A DNA stretch of 57,158 bases from Microcystis viridis FACHB-1342 (GTDB taxonomy: Bacteria; Cyanobacteriota; Cyanobacteriia; Cyanobacteriales; Microcystaceae). Shown one piece after another: positions 1-9,223 of this stretch. The notes under the pieces were generated by a model that saw nothing but the letters and a program-made list of their open reading frames with translations, searched no databases and had not been told where the DNA came from. Each line of letters opens with the position of its first letter. The stretch's first letter is position 1. A program made the translations under genes and the position numbers. The stretch is taken from positions 1 to 57,158 of the forward strand of contig NZ_JACJSV010000023.1 in NCBI RefSeq assembly GCF_014698335.1. The letters run 5' to 3'.

Positions 1-109
1 GTTACAAATTACATGGGTACATTAAGAAAAGTTAAGGGGCGTATCCATTGATGGATAAGGGTTTTCGGCTATTATAGTATATATGTATGGGGGAAGTTCA
101 GTTATCAAT

Positions 110-270
110 CAAAAAGTACCAGAGATGGGAGTGATCGGGGGGAAAATTCAGGGACTTTTTCCCTGAAAATTAGGTAATTGACCAGGTGAAAATCGGTAAA
201 ACCCTACACCCCACACCCCACACCCCACACCCTGTCCCCACGAATAACTTTTTGCCGCAAACCCTAAATA
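110..270 (-). repeat. Partial copy of a 236-bp MITE family (family 2)
   Basis: Read on the minus strand this segment matches the element at 31952..32187. It shares the terminal TTAGGGTTTGC block, the GTGGGGTGT run, GGTTTTACCGATTTT, and TTACCTAATTTTCAGGG. One terminal inverted repeat is near 250-267; the opposite end is lost. A short CACCCCACAC microsatellite lies inside at about 207-235. The first 280 bases of the window hold nothing else that I recognise. Confidence 0.6.
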
Positions 271-279
271 GCCTCAAGG

Positions 280-1995
280 CTAAATCCTCTGAAAACAATC
301 GGCAATTTCCTGGGGAGTTAAAAGAGAATTAGGATAACCAGAAAGTTGTCCTAATTTTTGTGCCAATAAAACTGCTTGGGGTGGAGTTAGATAGGTTTTG
401 GCTAAGAGATCGGTTTGATGATAAGCTTGCCGGATTGGGGCATCTAAAAGGATAGTTCCTTGACCCATGATAATTACTCTTTCGGCGTATTCTGGCATTA
501 AATAGAGGTGATGGGTAATCACAATAACCGTTTTGCCCATCTGGTGTAATTGACGGCTCACCTCTAAAATTGCCTTAGCCCCTTGGTAATCTTGGCCGGT
601 GGTGGGTTCATCAAAGACCACTATACGCGGTTCCATGGCTAAAATTGCCGCAATCACTACCCGCGCTCGATCGCCTTTTGGTAAGGAGAGAGGATGATAG
701 GAGCGATATTCTAGCAATCCCATGGCTTCTAGACTTGCTTCCGTGCGTTGGGTGACGATTTCTGGAGGATAACCGAGATTAGTCAGGGCAAATGATACTT
801 CTTTCTCGACAGTGGTGTTAAAAATCTGATTATCGGGATTTTGGGCTACATAACCGATCGAGCGAGCTAAATCACTGACAGAAAAGCTACCGGTCGAACG
901 TCCGTCAATCATAACTTGACCAGTGGTTGCCGAGAGAAGATTGAGAAAATGCTTGACTAAAGTGCTTTTTCCTGCGCCATTTTGACCGATAATCAGCAGA
1001 TATTCCCCTTCGGCAATATCGAGGGACACATCCCGCAAAGCGGTAGTACCATCGGGGTAGGTATGGCAGAGATTTTTTACCCTCAGTATGGGGTTTAAGG
1101 GGTCAGAAACCGACGATAAGGGAGGGGTTGGGGTGACAAGATGATAAAAGGATTTAAGCTCGTTTAAACGGGCAAAACCGCGGTCTAGGGTGACAGGAAT
1201 GGACTCAATCGCCCCGATTTTCTGCTCGATCAAGGCAAAAGTAGTGGCCACTTGCGGGGGACGCAGAGCATTTTCCTGTAAAAGTTGTACTTGGGAGTAG
1301 ATCTCTGCTGGGGTTCCCATGGCTTCGATCGCACCCTCCCTTAATAGTACCAGGCGATCGGCATATTCGGCCATTTCCTCGGCTGCGTGGGAGACCATCA
1401 CAATGGTGACACCGAGATGGCGATTTAATTCCTTAATGGTGGCGAAAACTTCCTGGGAGCCTACCGGATCCAGTTGGGAGGTGGGTTCATCGAGAATTAA
1501 CAAAGCGGGCTGAACTGCAAGGGCAGCGGCGATCGCTAATCGTTGTTTTTGTCCTCCTGATAATTCCCCCGGCGATTTTTTTTCCATTCCCTCTAACCGG
1601 ACTGCCGCTAAAACTTTGGGAATACGCGCTTTAATTTCCTCTCGCGGTAGCCGTAAATTTTCTAAGGTAAAAGCGATTTCATTTTCTATCGAAGTGGCTA
1701 AAAGTTGCGTTTCGGGATCTTCAAATACTGCCCCCACATAGCGGGCCAAGGTGCTAACGGGATGGGTTAAAGTGTCTAAACCGGCTACTGTTGCATAACC
1801 AAAAAAACGCCCTCCGTAGAATTGGGGGACAATACCGTTAAGAGTTAAACAGAGAGTAGTTTTTCCCGCACCTGTGGGCCCGATAATACCTAAAAATTCG
1901 CCTCGATGAATTGCTAAAGAGATATTTTTAAGCACTAGATTGGAGGATTCGGGATAAATATAGGAAACTTTCTCTAATTGGGCGATGATTTCCAT
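280..1995 (-). CDS. ABC transporter ATPase with two fused nucleotide-binding domains (ECF/CbiO type)
   Basis: A 571-residue protein with two ABC ATPase domains. The first has Walker A GPTGAGKTTLC, signature LSGGQKQRL and Walker B LLILDEPTSQLD. The second starts near residue 300 with Walker A GQNGAGKSTLV and Walker B IVVFDEPTTGQD. Duplicated EcfA/CbiO-type ATPases of about 560 residues normally power vitamin or cobalt/nickel uptake through an EcfT membrane partner. No transmembrane partner or substrate component is in the window, so the substrate is unknown. The second signature is degenerate: LPKGDRARV stands where LSGGQ is expected, so one of the two composite ATP sites may be weak. The ATG at 1995 fits the family length. 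Confidence 0.85.
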   Translation of the reverse strand: MEIIAQLEKVSYIYPESSNLVLKNISLAIHRGEFLGIIGPTGAGKTTLCLTLNGIVPQFYGGRFFGYATVAGLDTLTHPVSTLARYVGAVFEDPETQLLATSIENEIAFTLENLRLPREEIKARIPKVLAAVRLEGMEKKSPGELSGGQKQRLAIAAALAVQPALLILDEPTSQLDPVGSQEVFATIKELNRHLGVTIVMVSHAAEEMAEYADRLVLLREGAIEAMGTPAEIYSQVQLLQENALRPPQVATTFALIEQKIGAIESIPVTLDRGFARLNELKSFYHLVTPTPPLSSVSDPLNPILRVKNLCHTYPDGTTALRDVSLDIAEGEYLLIIGQNGAGKSTLVKHFLNLLSATTGQVMIDGRSTGSFSVSDLARSIGYVAQNPDNQIFNTTVEKEVSFALTNLGYPPEIVTQRTEASLEAMGLLEYRSYHPLSLPKGDRARVVIAAILAMEPRIVVFDEPTTGQDYQGAKAILEVSRQLHQMGKTVIVITHHLYLMPEYAERVIIMGQGTILLDAPIRQAYHQTDLLAKTYLTPPQAVLLAQKLGQLSGYPNSLLTPQEIADCFQRI

Positions 1996-2190
1996 TATCG
2001 GTGGGGAATAGAAGACGGGAGTGGAGTAGATAGGGAGATATTTTTCAGGGAAATTTGAATGAGGGACGCTTCTATTTTCCGCTATTTCGATCGATGAACT
2101 TGATTATCACACAGGTGGCCTACTACTCTGTGATTTATCCCGCAATTTTATCAGTTACCCCTCGCCCGTTCGCATAAAAACTTAATATTT

Positions 2191-3531
2191 CTACTCTTGA
2201 CAAATTTGCTGTAAGGTGCTAAAAAAATCGGGGTAGGAAATGCCGGCCGCTTCAGCGCGATGGATAGTGGTGGGTTGACGGGAATTGAGGGCAGCGATCG
2301 CTAGACTCATAGCAATGCGATGATCGGTAAAACTGTCCACTTCCGTGCCGAATAGGCCTGTACCGCCGGTAATCTCTAAACCATCGGGTAATTCCGTTAC
2401 TTTTGCCCCTAGGCGATCGAGTTGGGTGGCCATCACCGTCAGGCGATCGCTTTCCTTCACCCGTAATTCCTCGGCATCCTTGATAATTGTCGTTCCTTGG
2501 GCAAAAACCGCCGCTACTGCCAAAATCGGAATTTCATCGATCAGACGGGGTATAATCTCACCAGCGATCGTGGTTGCCTGTAGTTGACTGGATTTCACCC
2601 GCAGATCCGCCACCGGTTCCCCCGTCACCACCCGTTGATTTTCGAGGGTGATATCTGCTCCCATTGCCTGTAAAACCTGTAAAACTCCGGTTCTAGTCGG
2701 GTTTATTCCCACATTTTCGATTAATAACTCGGAATTAGGCACAATTGCCCCCGCTACCAACCAAAAAGCTGCCGAACTGATATCCCCGGGTACAATCACC
2801 GTTTGTCCGGTTAAAGTGGGATAACCCGTCACCGTGACGCTATTAGTCTCCCCATCCACCTCAATATTTGCCCCAAAAGCGCGCAGCATCCGTTCACTGT
2901 GATCGCGAGATAAAGCGGGTTCCGTGATTGTGGTTTTCCCCTCCGTTAACAGTCCAGCGAGGAGAAGACAGGATTTCACCTGTGCAGAAGCAACGGGAGA
3001 ATAGTAGTGGATCGGTTGCAGAGATTCCCCAGAAACGGCTAAAGGAGCCAAAGAATTAGCTTTTCTGCCCCAAATTTGCGCCCCCATTTCTTTGAGGGGT
3101 TTCACCACCCTGGACATGGGACGCGATCGCAGGGAAGCATCACCGGTAACGACAAAAAAACGGTCCTGATGACCGGCCAATAATCCTAACATTAAGCGGA
3201 TCGTCGTGCCGGAATTGCCCGCGTCGAGGATTTCTAAGGGTTCCTCAAGATTGCCTAAACCCCTACCTTTGACGATCACTTTCTCGCTGTTGAGTTGGGA
3301 AATTTCCACACCCATGGCACGAAAACAACTAGCGGTACTGCGGGGATCTTCGCCCAATAATAACCCATGAATAACAGTTTCTCCTTCGGCGATCGCTCCT
3401 AACATCAGGGAACGATGGGATATGGATTTATCGCCAGGGATAGTGATTTTTCCGCGTAATCCCGTGATTTTGGCTGGATCGATGACTAAATCTTGATGGG
3501 ATTGAAGGGGGTTAAGGGTGACAATAGACAT
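2191..3531 (-). CDS. aroA: 3-phosphoshikimate 1-carboxyvinyltransferase (EPSP synthase)
   Basis: A 446-residue enzyme of the shikimate pathway that joins phosphoenolpyruvate to shikimate 3-phosphate in the cytoplasm. Diagnostic motifs are [12 protein letters not shown] near the N-terminus, [13 protein letters not shown] near residue 103, SRDHSERML, and [13 protein letters not shown] near the C-terminus. Length is normal for the family. It lies in the same direction as the preceding ABC ATPase, with about 195 bases between them. It supplies precursor for chorismate, which the chorismate lyase at 31258..31830 would use, but the genes are 28 kb apart and this is probably housekeeping. The coding sequence contains several HIP1 octamers. 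Confidence 0.96.
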   Translation of the reverse strand: MSIVTLNPLQSHQDLVIDPAKITGLRGKITIPGDKSISHRSLMLGAIAEGETVIHGLLLGEDPRSTASCFRAMGVEISQLNSEKVIVKGRGLGNLEEPLEILDAGNSGTTIRLMLGLLAGHQDRFFVVTGDASLRSRPMSRVVKPLKEMGAQIWGRKANSLAPLAVSGESLQPIHYYSPVASAQVKSCLLLAGLLTEGKTTITEPALSRDHSERMLRAFGANIEVDGETNSVTVTGYPTLTGQTVIVPGDISSAAFWLVAGAIVPNSELLIENVGINPTRTGVLQVLQAMGADITLENQRVVTGEPVADLRVKSSQLQATTIAGEIIPRLIDEIPILAVAAVFAQGTTIIKDAEELRVKESDRLTVMATQLDRLGAKVTELPDGLEITGGTGLFGTEVDSFTDHRIAMSLAIAALNSRQPTTIHRAEAAGISYPDFFSTLQQICQE

Positions 3532-3713
3532 GATCGTTAGGCAGATGAAGACAAGCTCGATCTATTTTCCCCCTTTACCTCGCCCTTTCCTTGTCAAGTT
3601 ATGTAAAGAATATTAAGCTAGAGTGACAGTTGATTTTCCCAGTGTGACAGGAACGAGGGAAAGGACACAAAGATCGATCGCTCCCGTATTAGGTTAAACT
3701 TATCACACCAAGA

Positions 3714-3748
3714 AACTGATAACTGATAACTGATAACTGATAACTGAT
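3714..3748. repeat. Heptanucleotide tandem repeat AACTGAT x5
   Basis: Five perfect tandem copies of AACTGAT end one base before the ATG of the peroxiredoxin gene at 3750. The repeat fills the place where a ribosome binding site should be. A related heptamer array is at 12661..12700. Such arrays can change length by slippage. Confidence 0.9.
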
Positions 3749-3749
3749 T

Positions 3750-4292
3750 ATGTCTCGTCGTCAACTGTTGAGTTTTTTAATTGCAGTAATTTTGGCATTT
3801 TTTGCCTTTATTCCCGATGCTAACGCTTTAGGTGGCCCCCAACCCCCTTTAAATCAACCGGCACCCGATTTTAGCCTACCGACTAACACGGGAGAAGGGA
3901 ATATTTCCCTATCGGATTATCGGGGTAAGTGGGTAGTTTTGTATTTTTATCCCAAGGATTTTACCCCCGGCTGTACCCTAGAAGCGCGGCGTTTTCAGCA
4001 GGATTTGCCGAAATATATGGCTAAAAATACGCAAGTTTTAGGGGTAAGTGCCGATGATGTCGATTCTCATGCGGAATTTTGTGACTCGGAGGGTTTAAAA
4101 TTTCCCTTACTGGCAGATACTACCGGAGATGTTAGTAAAGCCTATGGTTCTTGGATGGGTTATGTTTCCCTGCGTCATACCTATCTTATCGATCCGCAGG
4201 GGATTTTAAAAGAGATTTATTTAGGGGTAAATCCTGCCATTCACAGTGCCGAAGTTTTAGCGCGTTTAGAGGAATTACAGGCGAGTTCATAA
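3750..4292 (+). CDS. Peroxiredoxin, PrxQ/BCP type, exported
   Basis: A 180-residue thiol peroxidase of the AhpC/TSA superfamily that reduces hydroperoxides. An N-terminal hydrophobic segment (residues 5-26, ending in DANALG) looks like a signal peptide or membrane anchor, placing it in the periplasm or thylakoid lumen. The peroxidatic cysteine is Cys75 in FTPGCTLEARRF. In most PrxQ proteins a resolving cysteine follows five residues later; here that position is Arg/Phe. The only other cysteine is Cys111 (HAEFCDSEG), so an atypical pair or 1-Cys mechanism is possible. Translation starts immediately after a heptamer array and has no clear Shine-Dalgarno sequence. Confidence 0.9.
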   Translation: MSRRQLLSFLIAVILAFFAFIPDANALGGPQPPLNQPAPDFSLPTNTGEGNISLSDYRGKWVVLYFYPKDFTPGCTLEARRFQQDLPKYMAKNTQVLGVSADDVDSHAEFCDSEGLKFPLLADTTGDVSKAYGSWMGYVSLRHTYLIDPQGILKEIYLGVNPAIHSAEVLARLEELQASS

Positions 4293-4363
4293 AAAAAATC
4301 CCGACCACGATTTTTTTATCGGTGGGGGATATAGATTAACAACCTTAACCGAGATAATCAGGA

Positions 4364-4528
4364 CTAATTGCAATTATCGTCCTTATCACCCTTACAGTCA
4401 CGGTTTTGTAAAATTAGCGGCCAAGAGGAACGGTCAAAATGGTTATCCTGACTATTAACCGCTAAAGTGTGAGGAATTGAACCTAACAGCAAGGAGGCCA
4501 CAACAAAAAAGGTTAACGAGATTTTCAT
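4364..4528 (-). CDS. Small secreted peptide, 54 residues
   Basis: This short frame on the minus strand starts at ATG 4528 after a good ribosome binding site (GGGAG, 8-9 bases upstream). The product begins MKISLTFFVVASLLLG, a clear signal sequence with probable cleavage after THTLA-like residues (PHTLA). The mature part is about 30 residues, rich in Asp and Asn, with two cysteines (RDCKGDKDDNCN) that could form a disulfide. It lies convergent to the peroxiredoxin gene. I do not recognise the family. The ribosome binding site, signal peptide and in-frame stop together make it likely to be real. Confidence 0.55.
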   Translation of the reverse strand: MKISLTFFVVASLLLGSIPHTLAVNSQDNHFDRSSWPLILQNRDCKGDKDDNCN

Positions 4529-4672
4529 GGTTTTACTCCCTTAGACACCATCAGGTAATTGACCTACTTTTACCATAAGGCCTTCCTTCTCGGATGTCAG
4601 TCCCATTGCCAAGAGGGAAAAAGGGGTTAACATGGAAAAAAAGGGAATATAAGTAGAATAAAGTAGAACGGG

Positions 4673-6013
4673 ATGAAACCACAGGGATGGGACGAGTTTC
4701 TCAAACATCTAGCTAGAGAATACGGTGTTCAAGGCAAATTAAAGGAGATTTTTTTAGTTCGTTTTGCCTACGAAAATTGGCGCAAACCGGATGAGGAAAT
4801 TTGGGAAATGGCTGAGGCTGCCAGCCATGAAACCTATAAAAAACAAATGACTAAAATCTATAGCTATTTCTCGGCAGATAAAGATAATGGCTGTCCCGAA
4901 CTAGAATTAGGTAGTAAAGGGCCGGGTAAGTTCCAAATCCTCCGAGAATGGTTCAAAGATATCAAATATCCTCAATGGAAAAATCACCCCACCCCGATAC
5001 TAGCAGAAAAATCAGTTATAGATACTTATATTAGCCGCCCTCCCGTCGAAAGCGACTGTTATCAAGAAATTAATCGTCCAGGGTCACTCATTCGCATTAA
5101 ATCCCCTGAAAAGACCGGTAAAACTTCTCTGCTTAAACATCTGCTCGCTCAGGCAGATAGTTGGGGACATAGCACAGTTTATATCAATTGTCAAGTGGCA
5201 GAAAAGGCGATGTTTGCCAGTTTAGACCGATTTTGTCGCTGGTTTTCGGCCAATGTTAGCCGAGAATTGGGTTTAAAGCCTCAATTAGATGAATATTGGG
5301 ATGAGGAACTATTTGGCAGTTTAATCAGTTGTCAAACCTATTTTCAGTCCTATCTTTTGGAACAGATTAACGGGCCGCTCTTTTTGGCCCTAGATAATTT
5401 AGACAGAATTTTCGAGTATCCCGACATCGCTAGGGATTTTCTGCCGCTTTTGCGCTGTTGGCACGAAGAGGCTAATAATTTAGAAATCTGGCAGAATTTG
5501 CGGTTAGCGATTGCTAATTCCACGGAAATCTATATTCAATTGGACGCTAATCAATCTCCCTTTAATGTCGGTCGCGCGATTAAATTACCCGGTTTTAGCC
5601 TCGAACAACTGGAAAACTTGGCTAGTAGCTACGGATTGCCTAAAAATGAAGATAATCAGCGTTTTCTTAGCGATTTAATTGCTCTAGTCGCTGGTCATCC
5701 CTATCTTAGCCGTTTGGCCCTGGAAGCGCGGGTGCGCGGGGAAAAAAATATTCTCCCTAATGCTGCTACCCAAGGGGGAATTTATGCGGCACACCTGCGT
5801 CATCACTGGGATAGTCTGCAAAAACAGCCGGAATTATTGACAGCGATGGGGGAAGTGGTTAATTCTTCCGATAAGGGAGCGCGATTAGAACCGATTACTG
5901 CCTATAAACTGGAAAGTATGGGTTTAATTCAGTTAAAAGGCGATCTAGCCCAGCCTAGCTGTCAATTATATCAGCTTTACTTCCGAGAGGAACAGACCGG
6001 CAGCGATCTCTAG
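4673..6013 (+). CDS. AAA-like domain ATPase with N-terminal effector-associated domain
   Basis: A 446-residue protein. Residues 1-70 form a small helical domain resembling the N-terminal domain of cyanobacterial vWA-MoxR-associated proteins. From about residue 105 a STAND-type AAA-like ATPase follows (AAA_35-like), with Walker A SPEKTGKTSLLKHLL and a Walker B-like stretch GPLFLALDNLDRIF. This architecture is common in cyanobacterial conflict or signalling systems, where the N-terminal domain recruits a partner. No effector (protease, TIR, nuclease) is fused or adjacent, so the role is open. The gene stands alone on the plus strand. The start at 4673 is the first ATG; the Shine-Dalgarno is weak. 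Confidence 0.75.
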   Translation: MKPQGWDEFLKHLAREYGVQGKLKEIFLVRFAYENWRKPDEEIWEMAEAASHETYKKQMTKIYSYFSADKDNGCPELELGSKGPGKFQILREWFKDIKYPQWKNHPTPILAEKSVIDTYISRPPVESDCYQEINRPGSLIRIKSPEKTGKTSLLKHLLAQADSWGHSTVYINCQVAEKAMFASLDRFCRWFSANVSRELGLKPQLDEYWDEELFGSLISCQTYFQSYLLEQINGPLFLALDNLDRIFEYPDIARDFLPLLRCWHEEANNLEIWQNLRLAIANSTEIYIQLDANQSPFNVGRAIKLPGFSLEQLENLASSYGLPKNEDNQRFLSDLIALVAGHPYLSRLALEARVRGEKNILPNAATQGGIYAAHLRHHWDSLQKQPELLTAMGEVVNSSDKGARLEPITAYKLESMGLIQLKGDLAQPSCQLYQLYFREEQTGSDL

Positions 6014-6022
6014 TAGATAATT

Positions 6023-6114
6023 ATACTAAATCCGTTGAGTACAGGCTACATATCAGGACAGGCACTCATGCAAAGGGGAATAAATAATCAGTTTTTAATA
6101 ACCGGATTTAGTAT
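6023..6114. mobile_element. 92-bp MITE with TA-flanked inverted repeats
   Basis: Perfect 12-base terminal inverted repeats ATACTAAATCCG (6023-6034) and CGGATTTAGTAT (6103-6114) bound this piece. TA at the outer edges is compatible with an IS630/Tc1-type target duplication. It carries no gene and lies 10 bases after the AAA-like gene, so it may also fold as a hairpin in the 3' end of the transcript. Confidence 0.75.
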
Positions 6115-6203
6115 CACATTTGCAGAAATATCGACAATCAGCAATTATCAGTGACTCTTAAATTATTACAAATATATCAGCAGCCGCGTGTAAGCATCCC
6201 ACC

Positions 6204-6286
6204 GAAAAGCTCATGCGCAGGGGGTTCGGGGGAGGCGCTTCGTCCCCCGACGGGGGGTTTGGGGGGTAGAACCCCCCAAAAGCTTG
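6204..6286. repeat. GC-rich nested inverted repeats
   Basis: This G-rich stretch can form two hairpins: CGGGGGAGG...GTCCCCCG (about 6228-6250) and GGGGGGTAGAACCCCCC (6261-6277). Its composition contrasts with the AT-rich surroundings. An apparent open frame through it (6151..6342) is an artefact of the repeat. It is probably another small palindromic element. Confidence 0.55.
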
Positions 6287-6395
6287 GATTGAGTAATAAA
6301 ATCGGAAGTAACGATCAATTTTGGCAGATAGTTTCCCTTTAAAAATTCCAACTTAGTAGATTTACAAAAATGAGATGCACCCGCTCAAAGATTGC

Positions 6396-7490
6396 TCAAC
6401 TTGCTAAAGATTGTAGTTCGGAAGTGCCATAAACTCTCACGATTTTATCTTGGCAGGCCGTGGCGATATAATTACCATCGGGACTAAAACAAACGGAATA
6501 GATTTTCTGGGGATGGGGAATAGAAATAATCGCTTTTCCTGCTTTTAAATCCCATAATTTTAAGCTTTTATCATCACCACCACTGGCTAATAGTTGATTA
6601 TTAGGACTAACACTAACTGAATTGATATGATCACTATGTTCGCTGAGAGTTTTTACCTCTGTACCTCTTTTAATATCCCAGATTTTAATAGTTTTGTCTT
6701 TGCTGCCACTGGCTAAAAATTTGTTATTACTGCCGAAATCTACCGATAAAATACCTCCAAACCAATCGGAATGACCTTTTAAGGTAATACTGCTCTTTTC
6801 TCCCAGATTCCAAATAATTACCGTTTTGTCATTTTCGCCGCCACCACTGGCTAAAAGTTGACCATTTTGACTAAATTTAACTGTTAGGACTTTATCGCTA
6901 TGACCTTGTAAAGTGGCTAGAATTTCTCCAGTTTTTACTGACCATATTTTCACCGTTTTATCTTCACTACCACTAGCAATAATTTCCCCATCGGGATGAA
7001 CAGCTACTGCTGTAACTTTGTCTTGGTGTCCTGTTAAGGTAGAGATTAATTTTTTAGTTTCTAGTGACCAAATTCTTAGGGTTTGATCATCTCCTCCACT
7101 GACCAAAAATCCTTGACAGGGACTAAAAGCAACAGAGTTGATTCTTTTATGTCTATGTCTTGGAAATATATCATCAATCTCCAAAACCTTTACTTGAGGT
7201 GGTTTTGAGAACATATCATTAATTTTAGGTATAGCGATTCCACCCTTATTTCCAAATATATTGCTAATCCCCTCCTCTAGATCTCCAAATATTTTATTGA
7301 TATCATCTTCAAAAACTTCATCAATTTTTTTAGTTAAAGAAAACTTCTGATTTTTTCTCCATTCCCAGATTAGAATATTCCCATCATCTCCGGCACTAGC
7401 CAAAAGTTTACCATCTTGGGAAAAAGTTAGACATTTAACCTCACCTTCATGGCCTTCTAAGAATTTAAAAGATACTAAGCGATTAAACAT
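6396..7490 (-). CDS. WD40 repeat protein, seven blades
   Basis: A 364-residue protein built almost wholly of WD40 repeats, predicted to fold as a seven-bladed propeller. Repeats begin at EGHEGEV, HKRINSV, GHQDKV, GHSDKV, GHSDWFGG, EHSDHIN and HPQKIYS; each ends in an IW or LW pair such as VKIWSV or IKIWDI. About 70 residues rich in Asp, Lys and Ile are inserted between blades 1 and 2. There is no enzymatic domain or signal peptide, so it is likely a cytoplasmic scaffold. Partners are unknown. It is convergent with the AAA-like gene upstream. Confidence 0.9.
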   Translation of the reverse strand: MFNRLVSFKFLEGHEGEVKCLTFSQDGKLLASAGDDGNILIWEWRKNQKFSLTKKIDEVFEDDINKIFGDLEEGISNIFGNKGGIAIPKINDMFSKPPQVKVLEIDDIFPRHRHKRINSVAFSPCQGFLVSGGDDQTLRIWSLETKKLISTLTGHQDKVTAVAVHPDGEIIASGSEDKTVKIWSVKTGEILATLQGHSDKVLTVKFSQNGQLLASGGGENDKTVIIWNLGEKSSITLKGHSDWFGGILSVDFGSNNKFLASGSKDKTIKIWDIKRGTEVKTLSEHSDHINSVSVSPNNQLLASGGDDKSLKLWDLKAGKAIISIPHPQKIYSVCFSPDGNYIATACQDKIVRVYGTSELQSLAS

Positions 7491-7909
7491 AGTGAAAACA
7501 TTAGTTAATCAAGATTTTTCGGCATTACCCGATCTTGCTTGTTCTGTAGGGGACTAAGCCATCCCTGAGATAACTTTTGAGAAATCTCCGATCACCACAA
7601 GTACGAGGAAGCCATTCTTCCATGATTATAACTAATTACAGTGTTTTTCGTCAAGGAGATTCATAGCTGATAAGTACCCGTTGACAATCCTAGTCGTAGG
7701 GTGGGACAATAATCGAAAAAATTGCCCGATAAATTAAGTATTGACCGTAACCTAGCCCAAAAAGGCTGCTATTTAGGGGTGCTATAGGGTAAGATTAACT
7801 ATTAGGGTGGAGTTTATTGCCGATTTTAATCTTGTCCTAAGCGAGCAAAATTGACAATTGAATCTGTAATTTTTAAAATATCTATCCCGTCAATCTCATC
7901 TAACCACAA
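7491..7909. other. Intergenic region without recognised features
   Basis: About 420 bases between two divergent genes. I see no RNA gene, repeat or convincing small reading frame. It must contain the promoters of both neighbours, but no promoter could be assigned with confidence. Confidence 0.5.
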
Positions 7910-9040
7910 ATGCTTAAAATTTTAGTTGATGGTACACCGATAAGACAAAATCCTAGTGGAATTGGATTATATGCTTATCACCTGATTGCCGAATTAGCTA
8001 AATTACAAAACCAAGAAAACTTTTCCCTGTCCCTCTGTTTTCAACCATCGGTAAAAAACTGGCTGCGGGGTAATCTTTCTATTCCCGAAAAACTGCAATC
8101 CTATCCAGAGGTTAAATGTTTACCAATTCCCGTCAGTCTTAGCAATATCTTAACGAGATTTCCTAATCCTCTAATTCCCTATCTAGAAAACTTTCTTGAT
8201 TCTCCCGATATTCTCCACGGATTGGATCATGTGGTGTATCCTTGTCGTCAGAGTCGCAAAGTTATGACTATTCATGATGTTACTTTTATTAAATATCCTG
8301 AGTTTGTCACGGGGATTGTCAAAACCTACACCCAACGCATTAAACAATCTCTACAATGGACAGATTTAGTTATTGCTAACTCCGCAAGTACCAAACGAGA
8401 TATTATTGAATATTTAGATGTGAACCCAGAGAAAATTTTTGTTACTCCCCTCGCAAGTCGTTATTCTTCCCTCCCCAATCCTCCCTCATCTCTAACTATC
8501 ACTAAACCCTATTTACTCTTTGTTAGTACCCTAGAACCACGAAAAAATATTATTAATCTTATCGATGCTTTTAACTATCTTAAGGACAGGTATAAATTAG
8601 ACCATAATCTGATTCTGATTGGCAAAAAAGGATGGAAGTATGAACCAATTTTTGAGAAAATATCTCAGTCTCCCTTTCGAGATAGTATCCAACATCTTGA
8701 TTATCTTACCGATGACTTAGTTGCGGATTATTATCAAAAAGCCGATGTTTTTGTCTATCCTTCCTTTTATGAAGGTTTTGGATTACCAGTTTTAGAAGCG
8801 ATGACTTTAGGTTGTCCCGTGGTAACTGCTAATACTGCATCCTTACCCGAAGTCACCGGAGACTCGGCAATATTAATTAATCCCGATAATCCCCTAGAAA
8901 TTGCCGCAGCAATCTATCAAGTTATTAGTGATACCTCTCTCCGTCAAGAATTAATCACTAAAGGAAAAAAACAAGCGGCAAAATTCTCTTGGCAAAAAAC
9001 CGCACAAGCTACTATAAAAGCTTATCTTTCTCTTTTATAA
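7910..9040 (+). CDS. Glycosyltransferase, GT4 family
   Basis: A 376-residue GT-B fold glycosyltransferase. The C-terminal half has the nucleotide-sugar binding region, with FVSTLEPRKN near residue 205 and the GT4 E-x7-E motif in [19 protein letters not shown]. The N-terminal half starts MLKILVDGTPIRQNPSGIG, the glycine-rich acceptor loop usual in this group. No membrane segment is evident, so it probably acts at the inner face of the membrane in polysaccharide or lipid glycosylation. The next gene (9224..10294) encodes a related enzyme, with a repeat element between them. Donor and acceptor cannot be read from the sequence. Confidence 0.88.
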   Translation: MLKILVDGTPIRQNPSGIGLYAYHLIAELAKLQNQENFSLSLCFQPSVKNWLRGNLSIPEKLQSYPEVKCLPIPVSLSNILTRFPNPLIPYLENFLDSPDILHGLDHVVYPCRQSRKVMTIHDVTFIKYPEFVTGIVKTYTQRIKQSLQWTDLVIANSASTKRDIIEYLDVNPEKIFVTPLASRYSSLPNPPSSLTITKPYLLFVSTLEPRKNIINLIDAFNYLKDRYKLDHNLILIGKKGWKYEPIFEKISQSPFRDSIQHLDYLTDDLVADYYQKADVFVYPSFYEGFGLPVLEAMTLGCPVVTANTASLPEVTGDSAILINPDNPLEIAAAIYQVISDTSLRQELITKGKKQAAKFSWQKTAQATIKAYLSLL

Positions 9041-9222
9041 TAAGTAAGTAGTTATAATTAAATTGAAGATGGATCCCCCCTTAATCCCCCCTTGATAAGG
9101 GGGGTGCTGATCCCCCCTTAATCTTCCCTTGATAAGGGGGGTGCTGATCACCCCTTAATCTTCCCTTGATAAGGGTGGTGTCTGACAACTTTTAACACCT
9201 ACCTGCTTAACTAGCTAATATC
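9041..9222 (-). repeat. Family 3 dispersed repeat with internal direct repeats
   Basis: On the minus strand this begins with TTAAGCAGGTAGGTGTTAAAAG and TTGTCAGAC, the head of a repeat also at 38862, 40316, 54922 and 57012. Inside are about three direct copies of a unit around GATCCCCCCTTAATC...CCTTGATAAGGGGGGTGCT; each unit can form a CCCCCCTTA/TAAGGGGGG hairpin. It fills the gap between two glycosyltransferase genes. Confidence 0.8.
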
Positions 9223-9223
9223 T

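Noticed and set aside
6151-6342. 63-codon frame after the AAA-like gene
   Set aside because: It runs through GC-rich inverted repeats and owes its openness to them; the composition is not protein-like.
9060-9190. Three spaced direct repeats resembling a small CRISPR array
   Set aside because: The units are palindromic C/G hairpins that run into each other without unique spacers of constant length, and no cas gene is near. They are internal units of the family 3 repeat.
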